A DNA stretch of 64,000 nucleotides from Eulemur rufifrons (GCF_041146395.1 NC_090989.1:126541501-126605500); one strand, 5' to 3'; shown: positions 36,950 through 48,334, numbered from the stretch's first letter. Notes: generated by a model from the sequence alone, not told the origin. A program made the numbers and translations.

Positions 36950-37935
36950 CTGTATTCATTCTACACTTACTCATCGAGCACCTGTATGTGCCGGGCACAC
37001 ACTGTCCTATGTGCTGGGGAAAGAAAACACTAGCTAAGTCTATTGAGGTGCACGGGCAACAAACAGACGTATGAATAAAATTGCAAATTGTAATAGACGT
37101 TTTGCGGAAACAAGTCAAGAGTTCCAATAAAGAATAGCTGGAAGGATTCTACTTCAGATACACATGTCAGGGAAGGCTGCTCTGAGAACATAACATTGAA
37201 AAGGTGGAATTTACTCATAGGAAGAGTGATAGAAATAGCATCTATGCCGAGAGAGCATGTGCAAAGGCTCTGAGGCAGGGAGAAGCACAGGATGGTGGCG
37301 GCTGAGAGGAGATAAGCCAGGGGAAGAGTGGCTCTAGATGCATCTGGAGAGATGGGCAGGGACCCATAATCTGGGAACTCATAGGCCAAAGGTGATGAGA
37401 AGGTTCAGTTTTATTCCAACTATGATTGGGCTACTATTAAAGCACTTTAAGTGTGATTCAATTTTTGTCATGGGATCCCATTTGTTGCTCCGTGGAGTAA
37501 GCAGGGGTTTGCAAGGACTTTAGCAGCAACACCAGTCGGTTGCTGGTGCAATAATCCAAGGCAAGAGGCCGTGGTGGCCTCGATCACAAAGGTTGCCAGA
37601 GAGATGAGGAGAGGAAGGTGCGTCCAAAGTATATGTTGGCAGTGGGTGCGTACAATGAGAAAAAGAAGGAATCTAGGAAACCTTCTAAGATTCTGACTTG
37701 AGAGCAGATACGTGGAAGACTAGGGAAAGAGCACATTTTGGGGAGATCAAGAGTTCTTTTTTGGATATGTTGAGGCTGAGATCCTCTTAAACATCTACAT
37801 AGGGATGTCAAGTAGGCAGCTGGATAGATGAGTTTGGAGCTTAGAAGAGCAGTCAAGGCTGGAAAGATAAATTTGGGGGTCATTAGCATAAATGTATGGA
37901 ATATACAACCAAGGGAGCTGATGAGATCATCTGGG
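36950..37935 (-). mobile_element. L2 LINE, antisense, with a possible insertion
   Basis: It has 'tcatcgagcacctgtatgtg', 'ggctctgaggcagggagaag', 'tgcaataatccaaggcaaga', 'ggggtcattagcataaatgt'. The segment from about 37390 to 37500 matches the family less well. Confidence 0.65.
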
Positions 37936-38324
37936 AGAGGGTGTCGCTAAAGACCTAGGACGGGCTGTGAGGAACCTCAGCAATTAGGACGGACAGTGTG
38001 TTGTTTTGACTTCTCACCATTGGCTTCATTGTGTTCTTTCCTGTGCTGTTGGGTTCCATTGCTTTGGTGGTGCTTCCCACCTACCTCTAAACAGCATGAG
38101 AGAGTTTACATGAAGAACCACGTGCATCGTGATAGAGGCTGGTAGAGGACAGGAAAGAGCAGAGGTACTCACCATCAATGGGCTGTTACTGGCACCATTT
38201 GCATTTTCTGCCACTTCCCTCATCACTGTTGCTGTATAAGGGAAATTGAGGCAGAGCAAGATTTGTGTGCATTTTCCTTTGAGTGTGGCAGTAAAATAAA
38301 ACACTATAAAATAGTGCACAGTAT
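37936..38324 (+). other. unassigned sequence
   Basis: No element is recognised. Confidence 0.4.
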
Positions 38325-38645
38325 GTGTCTCCTTCAGAATAAAGCCCAAACACCTTCATAGGCAATGTCCCCATGAGGGGCCCGCCCTGCCTGGCCTCCC
38401 ACCACCTCCCTCCCTCACCCTTCCATCCACAATGCTGGCCAACGTGCTGGTCCATCTTCTTAGCATGTCTCTCTCCCTGCTGTCTCCTCCCCTCGTGCCC
38501 TCTGGCCACCCTCTACTTGCCCTTTTCCACCCTTCCAGCATCCCATTCATGGCAAACACATCCTTCCCATCCCTTTCACTACCCCACACGCTGGCCCAAG
38601 GGCTGGGGCATTCTCTGTGCCCCACCATGTCACACTGGACACCTT
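38325..38645 (+). mobile_element. L2 fragment, sense (probable)
   Basis: It has 'cagaataaagcccaaacacc', 'cccgccctgcctggcctccc' and a long C-rich run. It resembles the sense strand of L2 3' sequence. An opposite-strand chance ORF is ignored. Confidence 0.45.
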
Positions 38646-39118
38646 GTGTTGGGTGGAGTGATGTATTTAAGATCCCAATCAGGAATTTTTGTTCCTGCCA
38701 CTACTCTCACTTCCCACTGTTCCTTCCTTCTGCTGGCCCTTAACCTACATCAATTTCTTGACTGATTTCTCTACATATCCAGGCAATGAACACAGGTCAG
38801 GCAGGCTGCTTAAAGGCTGGAGGAATGGCTTGTAAAGGCAGATGCCAAAAACCTAAGTCTTTGGAGAATAGAGCTGGCCCAAATGAGAATTTGAAGAGAG
38901 TGGGACCTTCTTATACTGGGAGAAGAGGAGATGATGAAGTGGGTTTGCCTGGAGGAAGAGGGTCAGACCTGCTGGGCTGTGAGACACTTCAGAAAGTTCC
39001 CTACATGGGTGTCCAAAGACCCCAACACTCCTCCTCCAATGAGCAAAGCCCATCCCTGGCTCCTAGACCCACACTGGGGTCCTGCCTGGTTACCTCTGGT
39101 GTGGGCTTCTTTGGACAG
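38646..39118 (+). other. unassigned sequence
   Basis: No element is recognised. Confidence 0.4.
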
Positions 39119-39504
39119 TGTGGTGGTCAGTTTGATGTGCCAACTTGGCTATGGTCCCCAATTATTCATTCAAACACTAATCCAAGTGTTCCTGTGAAGG
39201 TATTTTATAGGTATGATTAAAGTCCGTATCAGTTGCTTTAAGTAAGGGAGGTTATCTAAAATAATCTGAGTGAACATGATTAAGGGCATTGAAATGCCTT
39301 AAGAGCAGAACTGAGGCTTCCCTGAAGAAGAAATTCCACCTATGGATGGTAGTGTCAGCTCCTGCCCAGAGGTCCAGCCTGCCCTAAGGATTTCTGACTT
39401 GCCTAGCCAGCCCCCACAATCACGTAAGCCAACTCCTTGCAATAAATCTCTTACTATGCATCTCCCACTGGCTCCATTTCTCTGGTTGAACCCTGACTGA
39501 CACA
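39119..39504 (+). mobile_element. solo LTR, ERVL-like (family B), sense
   Basis: It has 'ggtcagtttgatgtgccaac', 'tgaacatgattaagggcatt', 'aatctcttactatgcatctc', and ends '...ccctgactgacaca'. The copy at 44527-45047 is the same family in reverse. A clean target duplication is not visible here. Confidence 0.75.
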
Positions 39505-39508
39505 GGCC

Positions 39509-40085
39509 ATGTTCCAGTTATCTATTGCTGCATAACAAATTTCCACAAAACTGTGTAGCTAAAGCAAGAGTTTATTCTGTTCTTGGATCCTGTGAGTCAA
39601 GGAGTTGGATAGGACACAGCAGGCATTGCTCTCTGCTCTGTGATATCTGGGGCCTCTCTTGGGATGATTTGAATGGTTAGAATGGTTCAATTGATGGGGG
39701 TCATTGAACTGCAGGGCTGGAGGACCCAATGCCAAGATGACTTGCTCACACACACACCTGGCTCCTGGGCTGGGGTGGAGGAAGGCTGGGCTCATGGGAC
39801 TGCTGACTCAAATGCCTCCATGTGGCCTCTTCTGCACAGCCATCTCAGGGAGGTGGCACTTCTTCTGTCGATGGCAGCTCAAGGCTCCAACAGGGAAAAT
39901 TCCCAGATGACCAGGCAGAAGCTGCATGGCCTCTCACAACCTAGCCCCAGAAGTCACCCTGCGTTGCTTCTGCCATAATCCATTCCTTGAAGCAGTCACA
40001 GGTTCAACAAGGCTCAAGGGGAAGTGACATAGACCTAGCCCTTTGATGAGAGGACATCAGAGAATTTGTGGCCACATTTCAAAAC
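39509..40085 (-). mobile_element. LTR-like interspersed repeat, family A, copy 3
   Basis: It has 'tatctattgctgcataacaa', 'ctgcacagccatctcaggga', 'agcagtcacaggttcaacaa', 'gtggccacatttcaaaactg'. It lies four bases after the family B LTR. Confidence 0.6.
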
Positions 40086-40349
40086 TGCCACCAGCAGTCA
40101 TGCAGGGCCCAACCCCCCAGCAGGATGGACAAGGCTCCATGCCCCAGGTTCGGCTCAGTCTCCACCAGGCTTCCTGTGTGGTCGTGCCCTCTACAAGGTC
40201 CCAGCTCCTCCATAAGCCCAGGAGAGAGTGGGTTGGATTCTAGACTCCTAGAAGTGATTAGGTTGGAAGGAAAACTCCCTTCTGAGCCTGGAGATGAGCC
40301 CAGAGCTGGGACTCCTACATGGTGACTGTTTCTGCCTGACTCCCACCTA
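40086..40349 (+). other. unassigned sequence
   Basis: No element is recognised. Confidence 0.4.
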
Positions 40350-40480
40350 CACCAAGAACAAAATTTACACTTGCACCAGCAGAAGTATGTGAATGGCTGT
40401 TGCTCCACATCCTTGTCAGCACTTGGTATTATCAGTGTTTTTTATTTTAGCCATTCTGGTGGTATTAGGTTATTAGGCCA
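40350..40480 (-). mobile_element. short L1 antisense fragment
   Basis: It has 'gttgctccacatccttgtca' and 'ttagccattctggtggtatt'. Confidence 0.6.
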
Positions 40481-41001
40481 ATAAGCCTAGTCATTAAAGT
40501 TTAATAACCCTAAACCTAAGGAATGGGGGCTGCTGCTCTCAATGCCCCATACTTCAGAGAACCCCACATTTCTTCCTAACACTGTCAAGGCCTCAGAAAA
40601 CTATTTCTCCATATTTCTGGCCCTCTGTCCTCAACAAAATGCAATTACGTCCAAATATCATGAAGGTGTGTGGATTGTGCCACAGCCAACATCAGAGACT
40701 GACACTGCTTTGAGAGGTGGCAAGAATTAACGTGGAGGGAGCACTTACCCAGAGAAAACACAAATTAATTAACTTGTTAAATCCGCCCTCTCCTGTAGCA
40801 TGGATGCAACAGATTCCTGCATAAGGAGTTCCATTTCCCATCATACTGAACATCATTTTCTTGCTTTTCCTCATGTTCTAATTCATGGTTCTGGAGGTCC
40901 TCATGGATAAGTGTATCGTGCACAATCACTGCACATTGCAGCGAGGAACACTTTGTCACATTAACCAATCAACAACCCTCTTAAATTTGCATTGTGTGCA
41001 A
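40481..41001 (+). other. unassigned sequence
   Basis: No element is recognised. Confidence 0.4.
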
Positions 41002-41009
41002 GTCTAGAC

Positions 41010-41221
41010 CAGGGATTCTCAATCCTGATACTATTGACATTTTGGCCCAGATAATTCTTGCAAGTGTCTGTCCTATATATTGTAGAATGTTTAGCAGCAT
41101 GCCTGGTCTCTGCTCACTTAGATGCCAGTAGGCCATCCACTTCAGCATGACCAACAAATTGTCTCCAGACATTCCCAAGTATTTCCTTCAGGGCAAAATC
41201 ACCCTGAGTTGAGAACTACTG
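41010..41221 (-). mobile_element. MER5A with intact ends and 8-bp target duplication
   Basis: It has inverted ends 'cagggattctcaa' and 'ttgagaactactg', flanked by identical GTCTAGAC (41002-41009 and 41222-41229), the hAT-type 8-bp duplication. Internal text includes 'cattttggcccagataattc' and 'aattgtctccagacattccc'. Confidence 0.93.
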
Positions 41222-41284
41222 GTCTAGACATAACAAGCATGATGTAGGACACTGGTTCTTTACATTAACAACTAGGTGGACATT

Positions 41285-42050
41285 GAATGCTGGAGTGGTG
41301 GACATTTAATTAATAAAAGTATTTAATAAGATTTAATTAATTTTTTAAAAAATTAAATGAAAATTTATTGGCTTTAATTAAATAATTTTGATTTAGAATT
41401 TTGATAGTCTACACATAGTTTTTAGCTTTACTTTTAATTAATAGATAATTTTGAAGTTTTAGGATAAAAAAACTTTTAAAACATACCTAAAGGTTATTTT
41501 AATTTTTTATTTTTACATTTGTTTTCACTTAAATTTTTTATAAAAATTTTATAAAATTGTGTATACCTTGAATATATTTTTAATCCTTTAGATTATTACT
41601 ATTAGTTGAATCAAAATTATATAAACGTTTTGATTATAACAACATAATTCATGATTTTGTTAAGATGAAGGCAAGAAGAATAACTTTTATGGAATAAACA
41701 TACAATCTTTTATGAATTATGTCTTTATTTTACTACTCATCCAAACATGACTGGCCCATTAACAGAACACATAGATGTGCAAATACTAATTCAATTCAAT
41801 CATCTTGGATATTTTAATGACTTTCAGTCATGTAAAAACTATAGCTTTATTCATCTTTGCAATATTGTCATTATGAAGTTATATTTGTTAAAGCAAGAAG
41901 ATAAAACATATTTTTAACAGTTTTGTTAGCTTGATATGTTAGCATTTAAATATTTAGCTTTAAGATTTAGTATTAGGTTTAATTAAAATCTAACACTGAA
42001 TGGATTACTAAATTAATTAGACTTTATATTTTGTATTAGAATAGCATGTG
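41285..42050. other. very AT-rich island
   Basis: About 760 bp dominated by A and T, with repeated TTAATTAA-like motifs. No gene is seen. It could act as a matrix attachment region or be an old AT-rich LINE remnant. Function is inference. Confidence 0.4.
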
Positions 42051-42290
42051 ACCTTCAATTCTCACTCCCACCCCAAGCCACATAATGGTGGGGTCAGGCT
42101 CTTCTCCTTGTGAAGGTAATTTGCATCTTTCTGATTACTGGTGAGTTGAGCACCTTTTTTGTTTACTAGTCATTTGGATTTCATCTCTTGTGACATGTGT
42201 GATCAAGATCATTACAATGTTTTTCTATACGTTTCCTGCCTTTTTAAATTGATTTGTCAACTTTATGTATTCTGAAAATGAACCTTTTCT

Positions 42291-42636
42291 TTTTTTTTTT
42301 TTTTTTTTTTTTTTTGAGACAGAGTCTCACTTTGTTGCCCAGGCTAGAGTGAGTGCCGTGGCGTCAGCCTAGCTCACAGCAACCTCAAACTCCTGGGCTC
42401 AAGCGATCCTCCTGCCTCAGCCTCCCGAGTAGCTGGGACTACAGGCATGCGCCACTATGCCCGGCTAATTTTTCTATAGATATATTTTTAGTTGTCCATA
42501 TAATTTTTTTCTATTTTTAGTAGAGACGGGGTCTCGCTCTTGCTCAGGCTGGTCTCGAACTCCTGACCTTGAACGATCCACCCCCCTCGGCCTCCCAGAG
42601 TGCTAGGATTACAGGCGTGAGCCACCGCGCCCGGCC
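42291..42636 (-). mobile_element. Alu, strepsirrhine-type dimer
   Basis: A full dimer in antisense starting with a 25-base T-run and ending 'ccgcgcccggcc'. It carries 'atatatttttagttgtccat' in the right arm. A 12-bp target duplication, GAACCTTTTCTT, is at 42280-42291 and 42637-42648. It looks one of the least diverged Alus in the window. Confidence 0.95.
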
Positions 42637-42734
42637 GAACCTTTTCTTGATTATATGTCTTGCACATATACTCCCCCACTCCATGGCTTGAATTTTCTTC
42701 TCTTAACAGTTTATTTTGAAGAACTGATGCTCTT

Positions 42735-42898
42735 TCTTTTGTTGTGTTTCAGAGACAAGATCTCGCTCTGTCGCCCAGTCTGAAGTGCAGTGGCATCATC
42801 ATAGCACACTGCCGCCTCTGTCTCCCCGGCTCAAGCGATCCTCCCATCCCAGCCTCCGAGTAGCTGGGACTACAGGCACACACCACCACATTCGACTT
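42735..42898 (-). mobile_element. Alu-related monomer
   Basis: One arm in antisense ('gacaagatctcgctctgtcg' to 'gactacaggcacacaccacc'). It is flanked by a 14-bp duplication, GAACTGATGCTCTT at 42721-42734 and GAACTGATGTTCTT at 42899-42912, with one mismatch. Confidence 0.88.
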
Positions 42899-43139
42899 GA
42901 ACTGATGTTCTTAATTTTAATGTAGCCCTATTTATTAATCCTTTTCTTCATCATTATTCCTTTTTCAGGTTCTGCTTAAGAAATCTTTTCCTCATTTCAA
43001 GGTCAGAAAGATACTCTCCTGTTTTGTCTTTTATCATTTTTGTTGCTTCGACTTTCTCTCCTGAACCCACAGTCCACCTGGAATTAATTTTTATGTATGG
43101 TATGCAGTAAAGGATCAAGGTTCATTTTTTTGTGTATAC

Positions 43140-43335
43140 AAAAATCCAGAAGAATTGACAGATAAATTACTACAATCAATAGAGGAATAGGGTGAAGTTG
43201 CCAAGATCAATATACAAACGTCAATTGTATTGCTATGTCCCAGCAAAAAATTAGAAAATGCAATTGCCTTTATATTATAATATAATAACATCAAAAGCAT
43301 CAAATACTTAGGAATAAATTTAATGAAAGTTAAGA
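43140..43335 (+). mobile_element. L1 ORF2 fragment, sense
   Basis: It has 'ccaagatcaatatacaaacg' and 'aaatacttaggaataaattt', the usual L1 ORF2 text. It is opposite in orientation to the L1 piece just before it. Confidence 0.7.
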
Positions 43336-43340
43336 AGACT

Positions 43341-43642
43341 TTTTTCTTTTTTTTTTTTTTTGAGACAGAGTATCACTCTGTTGCCTGGGCTGGAGTGCAG
43401 TGACACGACCATAGCTCACTGCAACCTCAAACCCCTGGGCTCAAGCAACCCTCCCGCCTCAGCCTCCTGAGTAGCTGGGACTACAGGTGAATGCCTCTAC
43501 ACCCAGCTATTTTTTTCTATTTTTTGTATAGAATGGATCTTGCTCTTGCTCAGGCTGGTCTTGAACTCCTAACTTCAAGCAATCTTTCCTCTTTGGGTTC
43601 CTGAAGTGCTAAGATTACAGGAGTGAGCCATTGCACATGGCC
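43341..43642 (-). mobile_element. old Alu dimer
   Basis: An antisense dimer from the T-run to 'gcacatggcc', more diverged than the neighbours. An imperfect duplication, AAGAAGACT/AAGGAGACT, flanks it (43332 and 43643). Confidence 0.85.
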
Positions 43643-43680
43643 AAGGAGACTCTTAAATAGAAAAAACTATATATCATGAT

Positions 43681-43796
43681 TGGTCGGGTGCAGTGGCTCA
43701 CTCCTGTAATCCCAGCACTTTAGGAGGCTGAGGCAGGAGGATCGCTTGAGGCCAGAAATACAAGATCAGCTTGGGCAACAAAAACAAGACCCCATC

Positions 43797-43835
<39 letters not shown>
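43681..43835 (+). mobile_element. Alu left-arm monomer with long A tail
   Basis: It starts 'ggtcgggtgcagtggctcac' and ends in a run of about 36 A (43800-43835). It forms an inverted pair with the Alu 38 bp upstream. Confidence 0.85.
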
Positions 43836-43837
<2 letters not shown>

Positions 43838-43859
43838 AAAAAAGATATATATAAAAGAT

Positions 43860-44344
43860 GATCGAGAGAAATTAAAGAAACTTAAGTAGATCGGAGATGG
43901 GGAGCTATACCACATTTGTGGACAGCCAGCTGGAGGGCCTTTCACTGCTGTACAGACTTTGTTCTCACGGGGCCACTGCGTGGATCATGTCAGCCATCCT
44001 GGGCTGTTCCCCTGCCCTGGCCCTTCCTCTCCATGAGTCCTCTCCCATCTTGCCTTTTCTTTTCTACTCCCTTAAGCCATTCCAAGTGTGAGAAAGTGAT
44101 GTTGGCCAAAGGAGTACTGGTCACCAAGGCTACTTTGGAAAAACGTCCTAAATGCTTTTAGGGGTCAGGGAGAGCATAGGACCAAGGAAGCAATCAGTGG
44201 TAAGACACAGGAAATAGCAGGGCTTGTGGCAAACTCCTAGAGAATATATGCCTGCCCAAAATTTGGAACAGTTAAAAAACATTTTGATCAAACAAATACT
44301 TGGAGACTAGACTCAGCCCACAAGCCGCTAGTTTTCAACACTTG
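43860..44344 (+). other. unassigned sequence
   Basis: The first 40 bases may be L1 ('gaaattaaagaaac'). No gene is recognised. Confidence 0.4.
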
Positions 44345-44500
44345 GTTTAGAAAAGCGGTTCTCAATCTCGTCTACACATTGATATTACCTGGGAAGCCAT
44401 TCAAAATGCTGATGCCTGGGTTCCACTGCCAAGATTTTGATTTAGTTGATGATCAGGATTTAAAAAATCTTTCCCCGTGAGTCTCGTGAGCTAATGCTGA
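44345..44500 (+). mobile_element. MER5B-like hAT relic
   Basis: It has 'aagcggttctcaatctcgtc', 'cacattgatattacctggga', 'gatgcctgggttccactgcc', then a diverged right end near 'gctaatgctgagaac'. Confidence 0.6.
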
Positions 44501-44526
44501 GAACAAGAAGATTAGTAGAAGAGCTG

Positions 44527-44563
44527 TGTGTCAGTCGGGGTTCTCCAGAGAAACAGGACCAGA

Positions 44564-44602
<39 letters not shown>

Positions 44603-45047
44603 CACATATAAAATAAGGAACTAACTCACATGACCGGGGAGGCTGACAGGTCCTGGGGTCTTCAAAGTGAATCAGGAAGGTGGAGCCCAGGACGGCCGAT
44701 GGTGTAGTTCCAGCCCCAAGGCTAGCAGGCTCGAGACCATGGAAGAGCAGATGTTTCAGTTCAAGTACAAAGGCAGGAAAAAGCTGATGTCCCAGTTTGA
44801 AAGAAGCCAGGCAGGAGGAATTCTCCTCTACTTGGAGAAGGATCAGCATTTTTCTTCTGTGTAGACCTTCAACTAATTGGATGGGGCTCGCCCACATTAG
44901 CAAGGGAAACCAGCTGTACTCAGTCTGCCGATTTAAATGTTAGTCTTGTCCACAGACACCCTCACAGAAACACATAGAATAACGCCTGACCAAATATCCG
45001 GGCACCTTGTGGCCCAGTCAAGTTGACACACAAAATTAACTATCACA
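44527..45047 (-). mobile_element. solo LTR, ERVL-like (family B), antisense, with expanded GT repeat
   Basis: It starts TG and ends CA, with a perfect 5-bp target duplication AGCTG (44522-44526 and 45048-45052). Diagnostic text: 'ggggttctccagagaaacag', 'ccttcaactaattggatggg', 'gccgatttaaatgttagtct', 'ccagtcaagttgacacacaa'. It contains (GT)16 at 44568-44599. There are no internal genes. Confidence 0.85.
44568..44599. repeat. (GT)16 microsatellite within the LTR
   Basis: A pure GT run read directly. Confidence 0.95.
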
Positions 45048-45052
45048 AGCTG

Positions 45053-45903
45053 TTTTTAACCAGCCTTCCCCATCGATGTCTCCTAAATAACTTTTTCAAA
45101 ATGGAGTTTCTGTCCCAACACAAGGGTGTCTGCTTGGCCAGGAATGGGGTGGGGCCCACACAAGTATATTTGCTTTTAAGTTAGGGGCTCAGCATACAAT
45201 GGAGTTGGGGGGCAGGAATCACATCTATGTTTATAAATGGGCTGATGTCTGCACAGCACTTTCAAAAACTGAGGAGAAGAAGCCAGGGACTCTCCACAAA
45301 CAGCTTACCCTGGAGTGAACAGGGAATGGGACCCTCAAAGACAGATGCTTATAGCCATGTTTAGAGAACCGGGGACAGAACTGACTTGGGAAGCAGGTCA
45401 CAGAGCCATGGGCAGAGAAGGTGGATCCCAACCTGATAGGACACGATGGTGCTTGAGATGGGGCAGGCACAAGACAGACAAGCAGACAAGGAAGGAGATG
45501 GATTAATTTGAGACACAGAAACCTTGATCACAATGCAGAAGCCTCGGGACAGGAGATCACCAGGCCCTTGAAGAGACTGACTTTTTTGTTAATAGCCATT
45601 CAGGCTAGGGAATGGGAGCCAGTTCAGGGTTATCTGGGCACCTCATTGCTTGGTGTGGCTTTTGCTGTTTGGACAAGAGGCAGCTCCCATGTTGGGGATC
45701 CAGTGAGCTGTCTGCCATTGCTCTGTCCTGGCTTCGGACCCTTAGAAACCCCTTTGAAGAAACATCATTCCTACGGGTGCCTGACTCAGGGGCTCCAGCT
45801 GCAACCTCAAGCTGACACTCAAGTTCTACCCCCACTCCTGCTTTGCAGAGAACCCTCGCCGGCTTCCCAGCCTCCGGGTAGCTTTTCCCAGCTGGGCGTT
45901 GGC
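45053..45903 (+). other. unassigned sequence
   Basis: GC-richer. Long chance ORFs occur, including 45508-45990, with no family resemblance. Confidence 0.4.
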
Positions 45904-46644
45904 TTAGTCAGCACGGGCTGCTGTAACAAAATACCACAGACTGGGCGGTTTGAACAAAAGATGTTTGTGTGTTGTGGTTTTGGAGGCTGAGACGGCCAAG
46001 ATCAAGGTTCCAGCAGGGCAAGTTTCATTTTGACACTTCTCCTCTTGGCTTGCAGAGGGCCGCCCTCCTGCTGTGTGCACGGGGAGACAGAGATCTTTCT
46101 CTCTTCCTCTTCTTATAAGAGCACTGATCCCATGTTGCGGGTCCACCCTCATGACCTCATCTGACCCTAATGACCATTCTGCTATGCTCTGAAATTCACA
46201 GGTTGAAACTCAATCCCACTGTGATAGTATTAAGAGGTGGGGCCTTTAGGAGGTGATTACGTTGATCATGAGGGTGGAGCCCTCATGGATGGGATTAGAG
46301 CCCTTATTGCAGGGCTTGAGGGAGAGAGTTCACTGCTTCTCTTTCGTCCCATGAGGACACAGCAGTCACTCCCCCCGGAAGATGCTGCAACAAGGCACCA
46401 CCCTGGAAGCAGAGAACAGCCCTCCCCGGGCGCTGAACCTGCTGGCACCCTAACCTTGGACTTCCCGCCTCCAGAACTGTGAGAACTAAATTTCTGTTCT
46501 TTATAAATTATCCAGTCAGGCACTTTGTTATAGCAGCACAGGTGGACTAAGACACCCCCCAAGGCCTCAGCTCCACACAGCCTCACAGTAGGGACGAGGG
46601 CTTCCACACACGAGTTCTGAGTGGATACAATTCAGTCCATGGCA
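45904..46644 (-). mobile_element. LTR, MaLR type, antisense, split by another LTR
   Basis: The left part, 45904-46179, runs from 'ttagtcagcacgggctgctg'. The right part, 46555-46644, ends 'gtggatacaattcagtccat'. Together they make one LTR; the LTR at 46180-46554 is inserted in it. Confidence 0.7.
46180..46554 (+). mobile_element. nested solo LTR, family C, sense
   Basis: It starts 'tgctatgctctgaaattcac' and ends '...ggtggactaagaca', with 'ttaagaggtggggcctttag' and 'cctccagaactgtgagaact' between. It interrupts the older LTR. Confidence 0.82.
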
Positions 46645-46955
46645 GGCATGCTACTGGCCTCAGGAGTTTTGCCGCTTTTCCTCTCCCCATACTAACTTAC
46701 TCTTTTTATTTATTTAAGTGGACTCACCTTAGCTCACCTTTTAACTAAGATTTATTTTAAAGGAAGATTTAATCACCACAATGATAGAAAAGAGTGTTTG
46801 CCATGCTGAAAACCCCAACTCACCTGTGTGTATGGTTGGGCTGGGCCAACTGCACTCTACTGCCTTTCCTGGGAGGACTGGATCCCAAGAATTAAGGTAA
46901 TTAACAATAGCTGCAGTAACAATAAGCACGAACTCTGAGTGGCTTCACTCTCTAA
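46645..46955 (+). other. unassigned sequence
   Basis: No element is recognised. Confidence 0.4.
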
Positions 46956-47140
46956 AGCAGGGGTCAGCCCACTGCAGCCCGCAGGCCACATCTGGCCCAC
47001 TGCCTGTTTCTGTGAAGACTCCACGGAAGGCAGTAGTACATTCACGCTGTCCTGTCTCCAGCTGCTTTTGTGCTGATGGAGAGTTGAGCAGTTAGAACAG
47101 AGACTCTGGACGGCTGAGCCTCAAATGTTTTAACTCTTGT
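46956..47140 (+). mobile_element. MER20-like hAT element
   Basis: It has 'aaagcaggggtcagcccact', 'ccgcaggccacatctggccc', 'gagttgagcagttagaacag'. The right end is lost. Confidence 0.75.
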
Positions 47141-47829
47141 GCCCTTGTCAGGAAGAGCTTGCTGAGCCAGCTCTACAAGTTTCTATCTCGCTCCTGTCAG
47201 AGTCCAGTTAGGTTCCGCAGGCAGAGCTTCTCACAAGCTGTGAAGGGGCGTCTGTGTATCTCGTGTTGGGACTTGGGTTGCGTTCCCAAGGAGCAGATCC
47301 TGAATGGTCCCAGGAAGCCCCCTTAGGAGTTCCTGGGGGGGTCTCCTCCCTCCCACTCCCACTCCCACTCATCCGTGGCCACCTCTATCTGCAAGGAGGC
47401 CGGGGGATGTGGGCAGTTTGCCTAGGAAGAGGAAAGAGGATTAATGAACTTCTAGACAGGGTTTGCATTAGTAACTTTTATTTAAACTTTAGTTTTAAGA
47501 AGCTATCAGAGTGATCCCCAAAACCTGTATTTCTGGACTTGTTGAGTAACCCAATGATGGAAAAAGCACTCCTGAAACGGCTGCCGTATCGCACCTTCCA
47601 AATGTCTCTGCACAGGCTTCAAGACATTTTCAAGCCATTCTCTGTGCAAGTTCAGGTGGTTGAAAGGTACTTGCTTATGGCTGAGTGAGGCAGAGAACTT
47701 GCTCACAGGAAGCCTGCCCCTCCCCCACCTCTGGCACACAGTAATAATATTGAGATGAGACGGCCATTATGGGATGCCTCAAACAGCCTCCTGGATAGAA
47801 ATATCAGCTAAGGATTATTATGTGCTTAT
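47141..47829 (+). other. unassigned sequence
   Basis: No element is recognised. Confidence 0.4.
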
Positions 47830-47930
47830 ATGTTAACTCATGTAATCCTCAGTAAAATTACTTAAACTCCTTGTCCTTCAATTTTCTCATCGGTAAAATA
47901 AGGGTGAGAATAGCGGCCCCTAATACCCAT
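47830..47930 (+). mobile_element. MIR core fragment
   Basis: It has 'aaattacttaaactccttgt' and 'ttttctcatcggtaaaataa'. Confidence 0.6.
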
Positions 47931-48334
47931 TCTTCCTTTCTAATAGTCCATCCACCACCACTACCAACTTTTAGCTGCATGCATGGCTGCCTGGGATAAT
48001 GAGTACATCTTCCAGGCTTCCTTGAGGCATGTGACTACGTTCTAGACAATGAGATATAAGCAGAAATGTCATATGCAACATCTGGGGAGTGTCCCAAGGG
48101 AGCAGGCATACCTTTCTTCAACTGTTCCTTCCTCCTGCTGGCTGAAATATGGATGTGATGGCTGGTTCTTGGGAAGCCATTTTGTACTATGAGGAAGACA
48201 CTAGATATTGAGGATGGCAGAGCAAAAGGACACCATCAAGCCATGTGTCAGCCTATGGCTGCTTCCCTTTGGACATATTTACCTGGCAGAGAAATTAACC
48301 GTGATCTCATTTAAGCCTCTGATGGTTGATCAGC
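47931..48334 (+). other. unassigned repeat-like sequence
   Basis: Text such as 'cattttgtactatgaggaag' and 'tgatctcatttaagcctctg' recalls an old interspersed repeat I cannot name. Confidence 0.35.

Larger units (their letters stand above)
42090..43135 (-). mobile_element. L1 relic, antisense, split by two Alus
   Basis: It has 'tttgcatctttctgattact', 'ttgcacatatactcccccac', 'tgcttaagaaatcttttcct', 'aattaatttttatgtatggt'. The Alu copies at 42291-42636 and 42735-42898 interrupt it. Confidence 0.6.

Noticed and set aside
45508..45990. 160-codon + frame
   Set aside because: It runs into an LTR at 45904 and has no family resemblance.
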